From Rhexocercosporidium sp. MPI-PUGE-AT-0058 (taxonomy: Eukaryota; Ascomycota; Leotiomycetes; Helotiales): a stretch of 64,000 bases of DNA. Location of the stretch: the NCBI GenBank assembly GCA_020746875.1, contig JAGTJL010000016.1, positions 372,001 through 436,000 of the forward strand. The letters run 5' to 3'. Below the pieces are notes generated by a model. That model was not told the origin of the DNA and did no database searches. It worked only from the letters and a program-made list of their open reading frames with translations. Made by a program: the position numbers and the translations under genes. How positions within the stretch are numbered: the first letter of the stretch is position 1; each line of letters opens with the position of its first letter. Positions 34,401 through 44,781 of this stretch are shown in pieces.

Positions 34401-34629
34401 TAGGATGGTCCTTGACAAGGAAAGTGGACAGATTATTAGTGTCGGGGAACTTCTTAAGAGGACTTTTTATAGGTGCTCGCTTAGATGGGGTACAGGTGAG
34501 GTGGTTGATGGTAGTGTGAGTGGCAGTGATCAGGATGCCGTTGATGCTTCTATGATTGGGAAGAAGAGGAAAGGCGTTTATGATGATGATGAAGAGAATA
34601 TCCATGAGGATAAGCGGGCTTGTGTTTGA
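31438..34629 (+). CDS. unrecognised seven-exon protein with three tandem copies of a new domain, 872 aa
   Basis: Exons 31438-31618, 31712-32326, 32457-32801, 32858-33598, 33716-33828, 33947-34327 and 34387-34629 sum to 2619 nt. Exons 1, 2 and 3 each end inside a similar unit of about 55-60 residues. Copy 1 has QGISTEVLNKVF, GGRSVDWK and VWMHF. Copy 2 has AGVSMEKIEACF, ADRSRDWQ and VWGRF. Copy 3 is weaker and ends FADNLTWQKF. Each copy is cut by a phase-1 intron after the same Phe codon, and each next exon resumes with Phe and a Pro-rich linker (FPEEAFP, FTGPFPG, FSREPYPF). Exon 4 also ends in phase 1 (DMFL). Linkers are Ser/Pro-rich. The C-terminus has a helical part (ADALNRLASYVKSAADKA), DLRMVLDKESGQIISVGELL and a charged end with KKRK, a possible nuclear signal. 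I recognise no family and propose no function. Intron motifs are good (intron 5 has TACTAAC). Confidence 0.75.
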
Positions 34630-36352
34630 GTAGTTCTGAGGGGGTCTCGTCACATAGCTTTTTGGTGCTGTATGATGATATATCATATAAATTTTGGCGA
34701 TGGCGTTGCGGGTTAACAGATGACAGCGCTGCCTGGAACGGATAGATTCATGGATGACGGGTATTAAGTGTATTTTAGATTAGAAAAATAGGTATATGAC
34801 TGTCGGAAAAACAAATAAGGATATGTTTTTGGCGTGATGTAAAGCGATAGAGTGATTGAGTCGTGACTTAGATGTAGGTATAGATATGGAAATTTTTAGA
34901 CTACGTTGTGAGTTGGTTTGGTCGAGTTACATCAGCGAGTTCATTTACTATGGGACACTATGCAAGGTGAAATAATATAATAGATTGGGTAGGTCAGTGG
35001 TCATTCTTTCTATCTATTTCTTGTTGAGGGTGAAAGATCGGGCGGGGTGAAGCGAATGTAAGGCATAAGGACGACTTTTCAAAAAGAAATTAGGTTGCTG
35101 TTTAATGAAGGACTGCAGAGATGGTGGAGGTCAGGACTTGAAAATTTTGCGAGCATTGCTAGGTCGGGTGTGGATTGGGAAATAGATGTGGGAGTGAGGA
35201 AGGGGGATGGGAGTGGAAATGGTGTGAAATGGGGGACGGGGCTAGGAAATAGGGGAGGGGTGGATGAGGTTGATGCTGAGGTCGAGGTCGAGTTGTTAGA
35301 TATATTTTCTTAGGATGTGGAAGGAGGGGGATGCTTTATATAAGTGGTGTATGTTGTGATGAGAGACTAGGTGGGGAAGGGTATGGAGAGAGGTAGTCAT
35401 GGAAGGATGTGACGGAGTTTCAGATGAGGGTCATGGGATGTACTATGGAGCAGGAGGGAAGGTGGAGATGTAAAATTCATTTGAATCATTGAAGAGCAGA
35501 AGTGAGCTGAAAGAGCATAAGGCTTCTTGATTGACGGGCAGCAAATGGTATAGGGAAAGAAGGAGACAATAACAATGAGAAGTGTGTGTGTGAAAGTGAG
35601 AGTGAAGTGAGATCCTATTTGAGATGTGTAATGTGAATATCCTCGTGATACCCCCTTGCCTTGTCTGAATATCGAGGGAGAAATGGAAGGAGAGCAGAAC
35701 AGGTAAGAGAGACAGGGGTTGTCGGAAGCCTTGCGAGTCGCAAGAAGGGAAGTATCATGAGCTTCGAAGGTAAGGAAATAACGTTGGTAAGAAATAATAC
35801 TGGGCGGAGCGAGCGAGCCACTAGATGTAGATATGAGTTTAGAGTGAGATTAAGAAGACGTGAGTATAGGCAGATATGAGAAAGCTTGATGTTGAAAGGG
35901 CGACTGTGGTTATGTAGATAAATGGTTCGTGGAGTGTTTGATATGTGAATGAGTGAAGTGGTGTACGTTCTCCAAGAGAAAGAGGTCTGCTAACTACATT
36001 CCTTGTGGAACGGGTCGGAAAAATGGGTCGTTGAATCGTTAGATAGGTCTCGTGGAAGAAGCAAAGGTGATAAGAGGGAGCTAGTCGGACATCTCCCCAT
36101 GCTTCAGAAGCTTTGCTGTTATGATGTGAACCTTCTTGCTCGGTATTCACTAAGGCTGCGCGGGGTCGTTTCTCTGATCCTGAAAAATCGCCAAAGCCAA
36201 GCTGCCGCGGCGTCTGCTTAGAATTTGTTCGCGAGTGATCCCGAGCTGAGAAGCAGGTGTATTTGTAAGGCACTTCTTCTGTGGTGGTCCTAGATGCTTA
36301 GACTACTTTTCTGTTCTGGTTCGGAGCTAAAACTATCCACATCTGTCCAGGA
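34630..36352. other. 1.7-kb gap, purine-biased on the plus strand, no gene seen
   Basis: From about 35000 to 35620 the plus strand is strongly G/A-rich, giving long low-complexity false frames on both strands. No domain was recognised. A 144-codon minus-strand frame at 35839-36273 looks like chance. Confidence 0.45.
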
Positions 36353-39300
36353 TTATTGTGAGGAATCGCTATCTCCTCGAGGAGCTTTGCCCCGTATCCT
36401 CCGGTCCACGTCTTCTGCTTCTGCGAGTACTTCTGGTGTACTGTGTTTGTTAAGAAGTTCCACAATATCACTATCCCATCCAAACTGTTGGCATGCATTC
36501 GAGAGAGCTAACGCAGTAACAAGAGCACCGTGATCTAACAACAGAACACAGCGACTTTCATATCCTTGCAAAGCAGCTTGTTCAAGTGCCTCTGATGTTG
36601 CTATAGCTCCGTTTGCTAGAAGCTTTTCCAAGAGCGAGTTATTCTTGCAACCGATGCCAGAAGCCCAAAGAACTTCGGCTTCTAAAATTATTTCTGGCGT
36701 GCTATGTCCTCCGAGAAGTTTTAAAATGGCTTTATATCTTCCACCAAAGTGAAATGCTAAGCTGAGGTTTCTCACTGAAACAAGAGCACCATGATCTAAC
36801 AGGAGACGGCAGCGATTCGTGAAGCAGTTAATCGTAGCTTGCTCTAGTGCGTTTGAGGTCGCTACTGCTCCATTCGCTAGAAGAAGAGCCAAAACGGTAT
36901 CATCTTTGCAGGTATATTCACAAGCGTAGATTACATCTAGGTCTTGCATTACAGCCCCGTTTTCGATCAGCATGCGGACAATGCTGGTGTGGCCATATTT
37001 ACATGCTACTGACAGCGCCGTTTCATTGGACCATTCTTTCTCGATAGTCAAATCTGCCTTCCCATCAACAACTAATCGACGGGCTACCGAGTGGAATCCG
37101 GATTGAGAAGCATACAGAAGCGGGGTTAGACCATCATCATTTTTTTCGTTCACATCCACAAGACCAGAGTCCAGGAGCCGAGCTACTGCGCTCTCTGAAC
37201 CTGATAGAGCTTGATGAAGTGAGTACTTCGGGAGAGATTCCTTGGTCCATTCTGAATGTAGATGCTTGAATTCTGGTCTATCGTAGAGAGTCGTTGAGAT
37301 CATTAAGGTGGTGGCATCTACGGAGAAGGTGAATAGACTGAAGTTTAAATGTGCTGTGTCGGAGTCACCATGGCAACGTCGACATTGCAAGATGGCTGCA
37401 AGGCGTTTTGGATCCCAATCCAGCAGAGCATTTACTTTTTGCAAGAGTTCTAGAGGCATAGAATTTACCTGCTCGAGATGGTTGTCAAAGTAAAACGACG
37501 AATAGCAGGCTAGCAGAAACTCGTGCGTCCTTAGCCAGAGGTGTCTACCAGCTGGGCATGGGCCATCGGAAAACACGTTCAGGTGCAGATAGTCGATACA
37601 GGAACTTGTGATTTCAGAATGGGCTTGGCTAGCAGTAGTGAAGTATTTCGCACGCAAATCCTGCTTTCTCTTTGGTGTCGTGGAAGTGAAGTATTCAAAG
37701 AGGGAATAATGGACGGGGTGAATGTGGTCGGGGGAGTTCAAAAAGTATCGTTCGGTGACAAGCACACGAAGAAGCCCTCCACAACAACTCAGGATAGTCT
37801 CGCAGTCGTAAGTCGAATCTTTCAACTCCTCGATTTGCGTTATACCCTCTCTGATTGCCAATGCATGGACTAGTTCTTCGGAATGGAGTGGTCTTTTGGC
37901 GTATAATACCCACATCAGTGCTTTCCTTGCCAGTTCTTGCTGTTTTGGTGGTCGTTGCTCAATCCTCTGGAGAATGAGATCATAGGTTCCGTAAAGGTCG
38001 GGTGGTAGAGACTCGAGCTCCCCAAGTATATCCGAATCACCACGCTGTTTACAAACCCAATCGAGTTGAAGCTTTGCCCAGAGAAACCTGATTTGGTTAG
38101 CTAAAGATCAGGATTTTGACGGTTGAGCTTTACTTACATGCCATTGGCCTTGGAAGACAGAGCCTCTAATATTGTGATTTTGAGGTCTTGCTTCCGCAGT
38201 TTTAGTGACTTGTTCTCGATTCGGCGCTCAATTTCGTCACGGAGAAAGACTTGTATGTCCTCATTCACGAGTTGCGAATCTATTTCGACCACAGGACATC
38301 CTTGGAAGGCATCCTTGATGTCTTCGTCCCTTCTACTGGTAATGAACACTTTCGCCAGTGTGGACTGCTTGCTGACCAATCGGGCAATAAAATCGAATAC
38401 TTCTTCGCGGCTGTTGGTCTCGCATTCGTCAAGACCGTCACAAACAACAATGATTTGGGACGGGAATTGGTGTACACATTCAAAGAAATGACGATTCAAG
38501 TCGTCGGCATTTGGTGTTTTGGCGTCTCGATAGTGTGATTGGAAGAACTTCAGGGTATCTGGAGGAACTTCCTTTAATTTGGAAGCAAGCTGCCGTATAA
38601 AAGAACCCAGTAATTTGGCCAATGAGTGACGCTCGGGGGTTTGATAGCTATAGTAGGCGAAGATCACGCATGTCTCTGGATCATTGAGTTCAAAAGCTGA
38701 GACGTGATCCAGGACCAACGATCTATGCGAAACGTTAAAGAAAGCCATGGGAGGGTACGGATGGAGTTCACTCACGAGAGTACAGATTTTCCAGCACCAG
38801 CTGTATCATGTCAGTGGCTGTACAGTACGTTGGAAGGTGTACTCACGCTTCCCATGACACCAGAGCAATGAAGGTTTTGGACTTTTAGCCCAACATCGAA
38901 ATTTCTCGTGATGTAACAGCCACTCTCCAGTTCCTGGATGCTTCTTCTTGATGATATCGTTGAATGTCTCCTCGTAATTGATGTCTGAGACCCACTCCAA
39001 GAATTGTCTTCTTTCGGCGATTTGCTCGTTTGATTTAATACGAATCCGTTCAGTCTCGGATGCATTGAACCCTGATCTGATCGCTGCAAATTGTTCGTTA
39101 AGAGTTCCCAATTGCAAGGCTTGGGCAGAGTTCATGAGAACATCAAGATGATGAGCGAAGCTTGATTTGATCTCCCCGAATTTCTCCTCGAAAGGTTGCC
39201 ATTGAACACGAAGGAAGGTCCGGAAATGTCCAAATTCTAAGATATTGAATTTTAGTGATCTGGCTGTAAATATATCGTTTAATGTTCAAGTCATGGAACG

Positions 39301-40637
39301 CTTCACCTACTTTTCACAGTTCCCTGTTGGTCAACAAAAACACGCCGAGACTCAACACAGAAGGCGAGAAGATCTCCGTATATATCTACCAGGGCCTGAG
39401 GTTAATTAACAATATATTCTACTTGGAGCCTGATTTCACAATGCTACGGTCTTGAATAGCATTTCCGACCTTGGCCTTACCTCGTGTACAATTGTCTCGT
39501 GACTGAAATTGCTGTATTGATCGAAAATTTCCAGGTAATCCACCATCTGACAGATCATCTGACTCAGTTTGTTGTAGAATTGAACAAATTTAGCCACAAG
39601 CTAGATCTCCAAAAATTAGCCGTCGATTTGTCAAAGTCCAGAATCGACTATCAGACGCTTGGCTAACTCACATCGATGACCAAACGTATGCCTCCCACGA
39701 CAAGCGAAGAGATTTCAGGACTCTGTTGAATACAGATCGAAACACTCCGCATCACTGTATCTAGAACTCCAATAGCAGGCCCAAGGGCTTTTGAACTGGT
39801 TCTCACACCCGAGATTGCATCAAGGTTGTCAAGCTCCAGGATTGTCTCGAGTGTCTTCTCTGGTGAAAGTCGCTCGTAGCTTTTCATGAAAGCTTCTTTT
39901 GCGGATGAATCAAGATTCTTTGCCATCTTCTCAAGCGCATCATGGAAAGCTTGATTGCTCGAGGGCATTTTTGATAGAGATGCCAGTGTGTTGGTATCTA
40001 CTGTTGAAGCACTAGAAGGCGAGGCCAATCTATTTGGTACTGTGATAGGTTTAGAAGCCTGCATTTCCTCTTGAGTGGACTGGACATGGTTCGCGTTCGC
40101 GGGAGGTGTCTCGGTGATGGTGACATGAGCGGCGTCTGGTAGCGGTATACAATTAACTGGCTCCCCTGGCGGTCCGGAGGATGAAGCAATTGCCGGCAAA
40201 GCAGACGAGGCTACAGGCAATACATGTGATGTGGTCGGTTCGGGGCATTGAGAACTTCTTGTGAAGGGTGTCCCAGTGCTGCCTGTGCTCGGGGCTGTCT
40301 CAACTGAGATTACCCCAAGGCTCACACCTGGCTGCGACACAGGAGTGAGTGGTTTCTCCAAGGCTTGAGAGGATGAGGCTGTAGGCAGTACTGTAGATGC
40401 CGCGACTGGTTCAGTAAATGGAGGATCCGCTTGCGCTGGAGGCTGGGGGTAGTCAGGAATTATAGGATGTATCTCGTTCGGAATAGTAGGAATGTGAATT
40501 GGTTGCGATGTAGAAGCAACTGGGTGACCCTGAGAAGACGAGGCTTGGGGAGATGAGGTTCCTCTCGAGCTTAATGTCGCCTTCAGCTTGCGGAGGCCGT
40601 TGCGGAGTCTAGAGGGTTCCATTGAAACCCCTTTCAC
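36353..40637 (-). CDS. STAND protein: disordered N-terminus, NACHT NTPase, ankyrin repeats; seven exons, 1301 aa
   Basis: Minus-strand exons are 39672-40637, 39481-39600, 39311-39395, 38847-39236, 38776-38800, 38138-38722 and 36353-38087, totalling 3906 nt. Residues 1-230 are Ser/Pro/Thr-rich. A helical N-terminal region follows (SSLVVGGIRLVID, then LVAKFVQFYNKLSQMICQMV, then YLEIFDQYSNF), of the kind found before NACHT domains in fungi. Walker A is assembled across two introns as LLWCHGKPGAGKSVLS, with the 25-nt exon 5 carrying most of it. Walker B is IIVVCDGLDEC and FITSRRD follows. LARKALMWVLYAKRPL is the usual winged-helix end. The C-terminal third has ankyrin-like repeats (DDGLTPLLYASQSGFHSVARR, NETALSVACKYGHTSIVRML). 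Such NLR-like proteins act in nonself recognition and programmed cell death. The start could be the ATG at 40622. No stop or frameshift was found. Confidence 0.88.
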
Positions 40638-41647
40638 TGGATCTACCAGGACGTGCGAGTTGACTTGCTTATCGTGACTTGCAGAATCGACGTTGAAGTT
40701 TCGATGTCAAAGCCTTGGAAGCTTGTGTGGCCGAGTTGATGACCCCGCCACTTAGGATTGGCTGAGGAGTTCGCCAGCTGAAAAGCCACCTGAATGGCGC
40801 GTTTCTATCCCACCAAGTTTTGCGATGCATGGCTGCCCAGCAGATGTCCTCCTCCCTTAGACGCATAGTGGTCACAAGAATAGACACACACATAGCGGAA
40901 ATTTTTTTTTCAGAAAACGAGTCCACAAGTCATAAGACGGCTCCAAGTGCTTTCTGAAATGCCCACAGAGGGGTGTCTATGCGGCCCTGTCACCCTGAAT
41001 CTGGTCGCTCTCTTGAACGTGAGAGAGGGTGTGTGACAACTGAGACATAGCTGAAGCTGAGGACTTCTTCCGCTGCAGCGTGCAGAAAACAAACTCAAAG
41101 TTGTTTTAGCACCCAACTTACTAGTAGTAAAATGAATGTTACGATATACCATAATAATGCTGCAAGTTATAATTTGAGTTTAACCAAACCAGAGTTGTAA
41201 GATTGCAACAACTACTGTATCAACAGAAAACAGAATCGGCGAGCATAAGGCGCTACGTGAACGCGGCAGCGGCAAAGCCTCCGTGGAATCCTGAAAGAGA
41301 TACGTCCAGTTGTTACTTTGAGGCTCTGGCCCTAGGTCGATGCCTTCGAGGGAAACAAATTTGAAGCTCAATTTGGCTGAACATAGAAGTTGAGACAGGA
41401 AACTCTCCAGGGGTGGGTGGAAGCCTGGATATGTCACGTGTCCTTCGTGTTCTAGCGTGTTGCATCGCGTCAACCTCAGTAGTCAATCCCCTCCATTCTT
41501 TGTCCACTCCACTCCATCCTTTTAGATTGCACATCTAATCTTCAATCTTGTGTTGAAAGTGCCTCTTAGATCTGACCGCCATTACAAGCGTGCAGCGACA
41601 GCATGCTGGATAACGGGCATGCTTGAGTCGACGCAGTTACTACCAAA
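40638..41647. other. divergent intergenic region, no gene seen
   Basis: It separates the STAND gene (minus) from the nuclease gene (plus). Minus-strand frames at 40669-40926 and 41180-41473 have no recognised domain. Confidence 0.45.
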
Positions 41648-44600
41648 ATGTCGACCTTCAAGGGAGTGATGAAGGGATTCGAGGACGTTCGAGGTAAAGT
41701 TCAGCGTACGCGGCTTTCGGGGCTGGAACTAAAATCGCATTAGTTGATTACTTTCGCCCTACTACAGGATTGCAAAACCCTCGCGCCTGCTTCGTTAGCC
41801 ATGTTCACAGCGACCATCTACAAGGTCTCGAGTCGAAGTTGTGGAGAACCTCCCCGTAAGCTTCGCATCCCTACGAGTCGTATGAATCGAACATTGATGG
41901 GCTGTGTAGGATATACTGTTCACCAGCTACCAGAGAAATTCTTCTTCGACTCGAGACAAAGGTGAATCGCATAGGTTACGAGACCAAGGGTTTGGAAGCG
42001 CGTAAGGTTCAATACGGACATCTTGAGAAGCTACTCGTACGTGCTCGCAGATGCATATTTTGTCTCGCTAATACACTTGCAGAAGCCAATCCCACTCGAG
42101 ACACCAACACAAATCGAATTGAAGCCAGGGGTCAAGCTGCAAGTTACACTCTTCGATGCGAATCATTGCACAGGAGCTGTGATGTTCTGTACGTTCTACG
42201 AAACCTATGAGATTCCAAGTCTGACGTTGATGCAGTGTTCGAACTCGATGGAACCGCCGTTCTATACACTGGCGATATCAGATCCGAACCATGGTTTGTC
42301 AATTCGTTGACCCGAAACCCACTATTAATCGAATACACGTCAGGATTGAAGACACTTGATTGCATCTACCTCGATACTAGCAATACAGAGCCGCGCTTGT
42401 TCCCACCGAAAGCTGATGGATTGAAGGAGCTGCTGGGAAAGGTATCGAAATATCCTCCAGATACAGTCTTTCATTTCACTGCTTGGACATATGGTTATGA
42501 AGAAGTCTGGATGGCGCTTTCGAAGGCTCTCAAATCCCAGGTAAACTCAAAGAATGGCTGCGAGACTGATTGTAGGATACTGATTGTGATATAGATCCAT
42601 GTCAGTAAGTACGCTTATAGTGTCTACAAATATTTACGAGGAGAAACTGCGGATAAGAAGGGATCTCCTACGAGTTTCCACATACCCGAAGGGGCTGCTT
42701 TGACTGGTTATACCTGTGGCAATGGTTTTCAATCTGGTTGTCTCACGACTAATCCTAATGTCCCACTACATTCTTGCGAGAAGGGAATCAAATGTCCACT
42801 ACTAGACGAGAAGACCGTATGGATCCAACCAATCGTCAGACGGAGGGATGATGGCACGGAAGAAGCAGAGCCAGCAGTCGTCCAAGCTGGGAATGATTTG
42901 AGTGGATGTCCTCAAGTTGAGTTTGATGACGGTGTTGACATTGATCAGCTTATGACTCTGTAAGTTACATGCAACGGTTTAAATCATTCTATCTAACACA
43001 GTGAAAGCTTCACAGACGCGAGCGACATAGTCAAACAGGATGCCAGACAGCTGCTTTCAAAAGTTCTCCGCACACCAGGAAGAGTTCTGTCACTGCCAGA
43101 GTTTGGAGAAGATGGCGATGTCTCTCTGACTCAGCTCACAACAGCTGTCATCCGAGCGGTCACTGATCGCCGTGATGATTTGATTAATTCCGGGGACATG
43201 GGAAAGTCCCAAGCACTCCCTAGGGTCATCACGTTCCCCTACTCTCGCCACTCTTCATATGAGGAACTTTGCGAACTATTGAATGTGTTCAAACCCAAAG
43301 ACGTTTGGCCATGTACCGAGAATCCATACCTCTGGCATGAAAGTAGGAAATCAACCCATTTTATTGACATTTGCTGACATTTCGTAGCGGGGGTAAGTAT
43401 TGAAGGGCTCTTCGGTGAGCTATGCTCAGAGAATGATTTCCGCTACGATGGTGAGATGCGGGAGAAGATTTCCGATTTCGAAACTCGACATGTCGAGATG
43501 CAATCGCAAACAACAGCGAGTTCGCAACCATCAGCGCGGTCCGTTAGTCTGTCTTCAAAGAGAAGACCATCTCTTGGAACGTCGGCTGCAGAAGCGGATG
43601 GGGGCCAATCCAAACGATCATGGATCCATGATGATATTGGAGAAGCTGATATTTCCCGACCAGAGGCTATCAGAAATGAATTGCCTTCTCCAGATGTCCC
43701 AAAGGTCGTGTTCCAGCGCAATGAGCATGGTCAGCTGAGACCTTTTGATGTCCATGGCAACCAAGTCGATATGGCGTCAAGGGCTATAGTGAAGGATGCA
43801 TCAGCTACACCATCAAATTTACGTCGAAAATCGAGTAGTGCCGACCTGGACTCACACCATAAGCGTTCTCGCCTGAGTCGAGATGGCCCAGGTTCTTCTC
43901 CAACAGACAACTTGGCAGGTCAAAGATCTAATCCATACACCATTTCCTCCGATGCATCCGATGCCGACAACCCAGATACGCCTGGCTCAGAAGTAGATGA
44001 TGAAGAGCGGGAAGAAGACACTGAGTTGCTTACATTTCCCGACCATGGTGATGACATCTTTCGCTGCAAGGCTTGTGAACACGAAGTATGGGGTGGTAAA
44101 AGAGGAAGCTGTACACACTGTGATCAGGGGGCATCTGGGTCTCCTTATATGGTGGAAATATCTGGCCCAGCCGGACGCATACCGCAGATTACTCTCGATG
44201 CGTACATGGATGAAGTTGTTGTCGACTCGGCTGTCGTGAAAGAGATCGTTGGTGACTGTCTCGACTACGACTCCTCTGCCTACGACTCTCAGGACTCGGC
44301 AGACAACTTTCAAGAAGAATACGAAGTCAACAGCTTCATCGACGATGAGGAGGTGCCAGACACCGAGTCGGAAGATGAAGCGGAATCTAGTAGTGAGACT
44401 GATTGGGAGGCGAAGTTCAAAGCGCTGCAAACTCAACACGCTGGACTACAAAAGGATTTCAACGATCTTATCGAGGTCCATTACGAACTTCGGAGAGATG
44501 TTTTTGGTTCGGATATGCCCACTGAGACGGATGAAGATGGTGAGATTGACGATGAGATGGATGAGGATGGCATGTTGATTGTTGATGTCTCTACACCAAA

Positions 44601-44781
44601 TCCAATCGCTACAGATATCATCCTGTCACAGGCAAGAGAACAGTCCCAAGATTCAGAGCTATCAGATGGGCGGATCAGAGATCGGGCTGAGGCTTTCGAG
44701 GCTGCGAGAGATGGAGGTTGGCATGATATATCTTTGACTTCGGTCGCTGGCAATCATACTCATGCGGAGATTGAGCTGTAG
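41648..44781 (+). CDS. SNM1/Artemis-like metallo-beta-lactamase DNA-repair nuclease, eight exons, 931 aa
   Basis: Exons 41648-41693, 41744-41855, 41910-42036, 42083-42188, 42236-42540, 42595-42959, 43002-43342 and 43388-44781 total 2796 nt; introns are 42-54 nt. The protein begins MSTFKGVMKGFEDV and VDYFRPTT, then has the zinc-binding HxHxDH motif in ACFVSHVHSDHLQGL. Next are VTLFDANHCTGAVMF and VLYTGDIRSEPW, the later metal-site motifs of the SNM1/Artemis/Pso2 group. The beta-CASP part includes VFHFTAWTYGYEEVW and ends VITFPYSRHSSYEELCELL with DVWPCTENPY. The group acts in interstrand crosslink repair and end processing. After about residue 470 the tail is long, acidic and Ser-rich. It has a four-Cys motif (CKACEHEVWGGKRGSCTHC), a possible zinc ribbon, and a coiled segment (AKFKALQTQHAGLQKDF). 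The start resembles Artemis more than Pso2, but I leave the symbol open. Confidence 0.87.

Noticed and set aside
35839..36273. 144-codon minus-strand frame
   Set aside because: It lies opposite a purine-biased region and has no recognisable motif.
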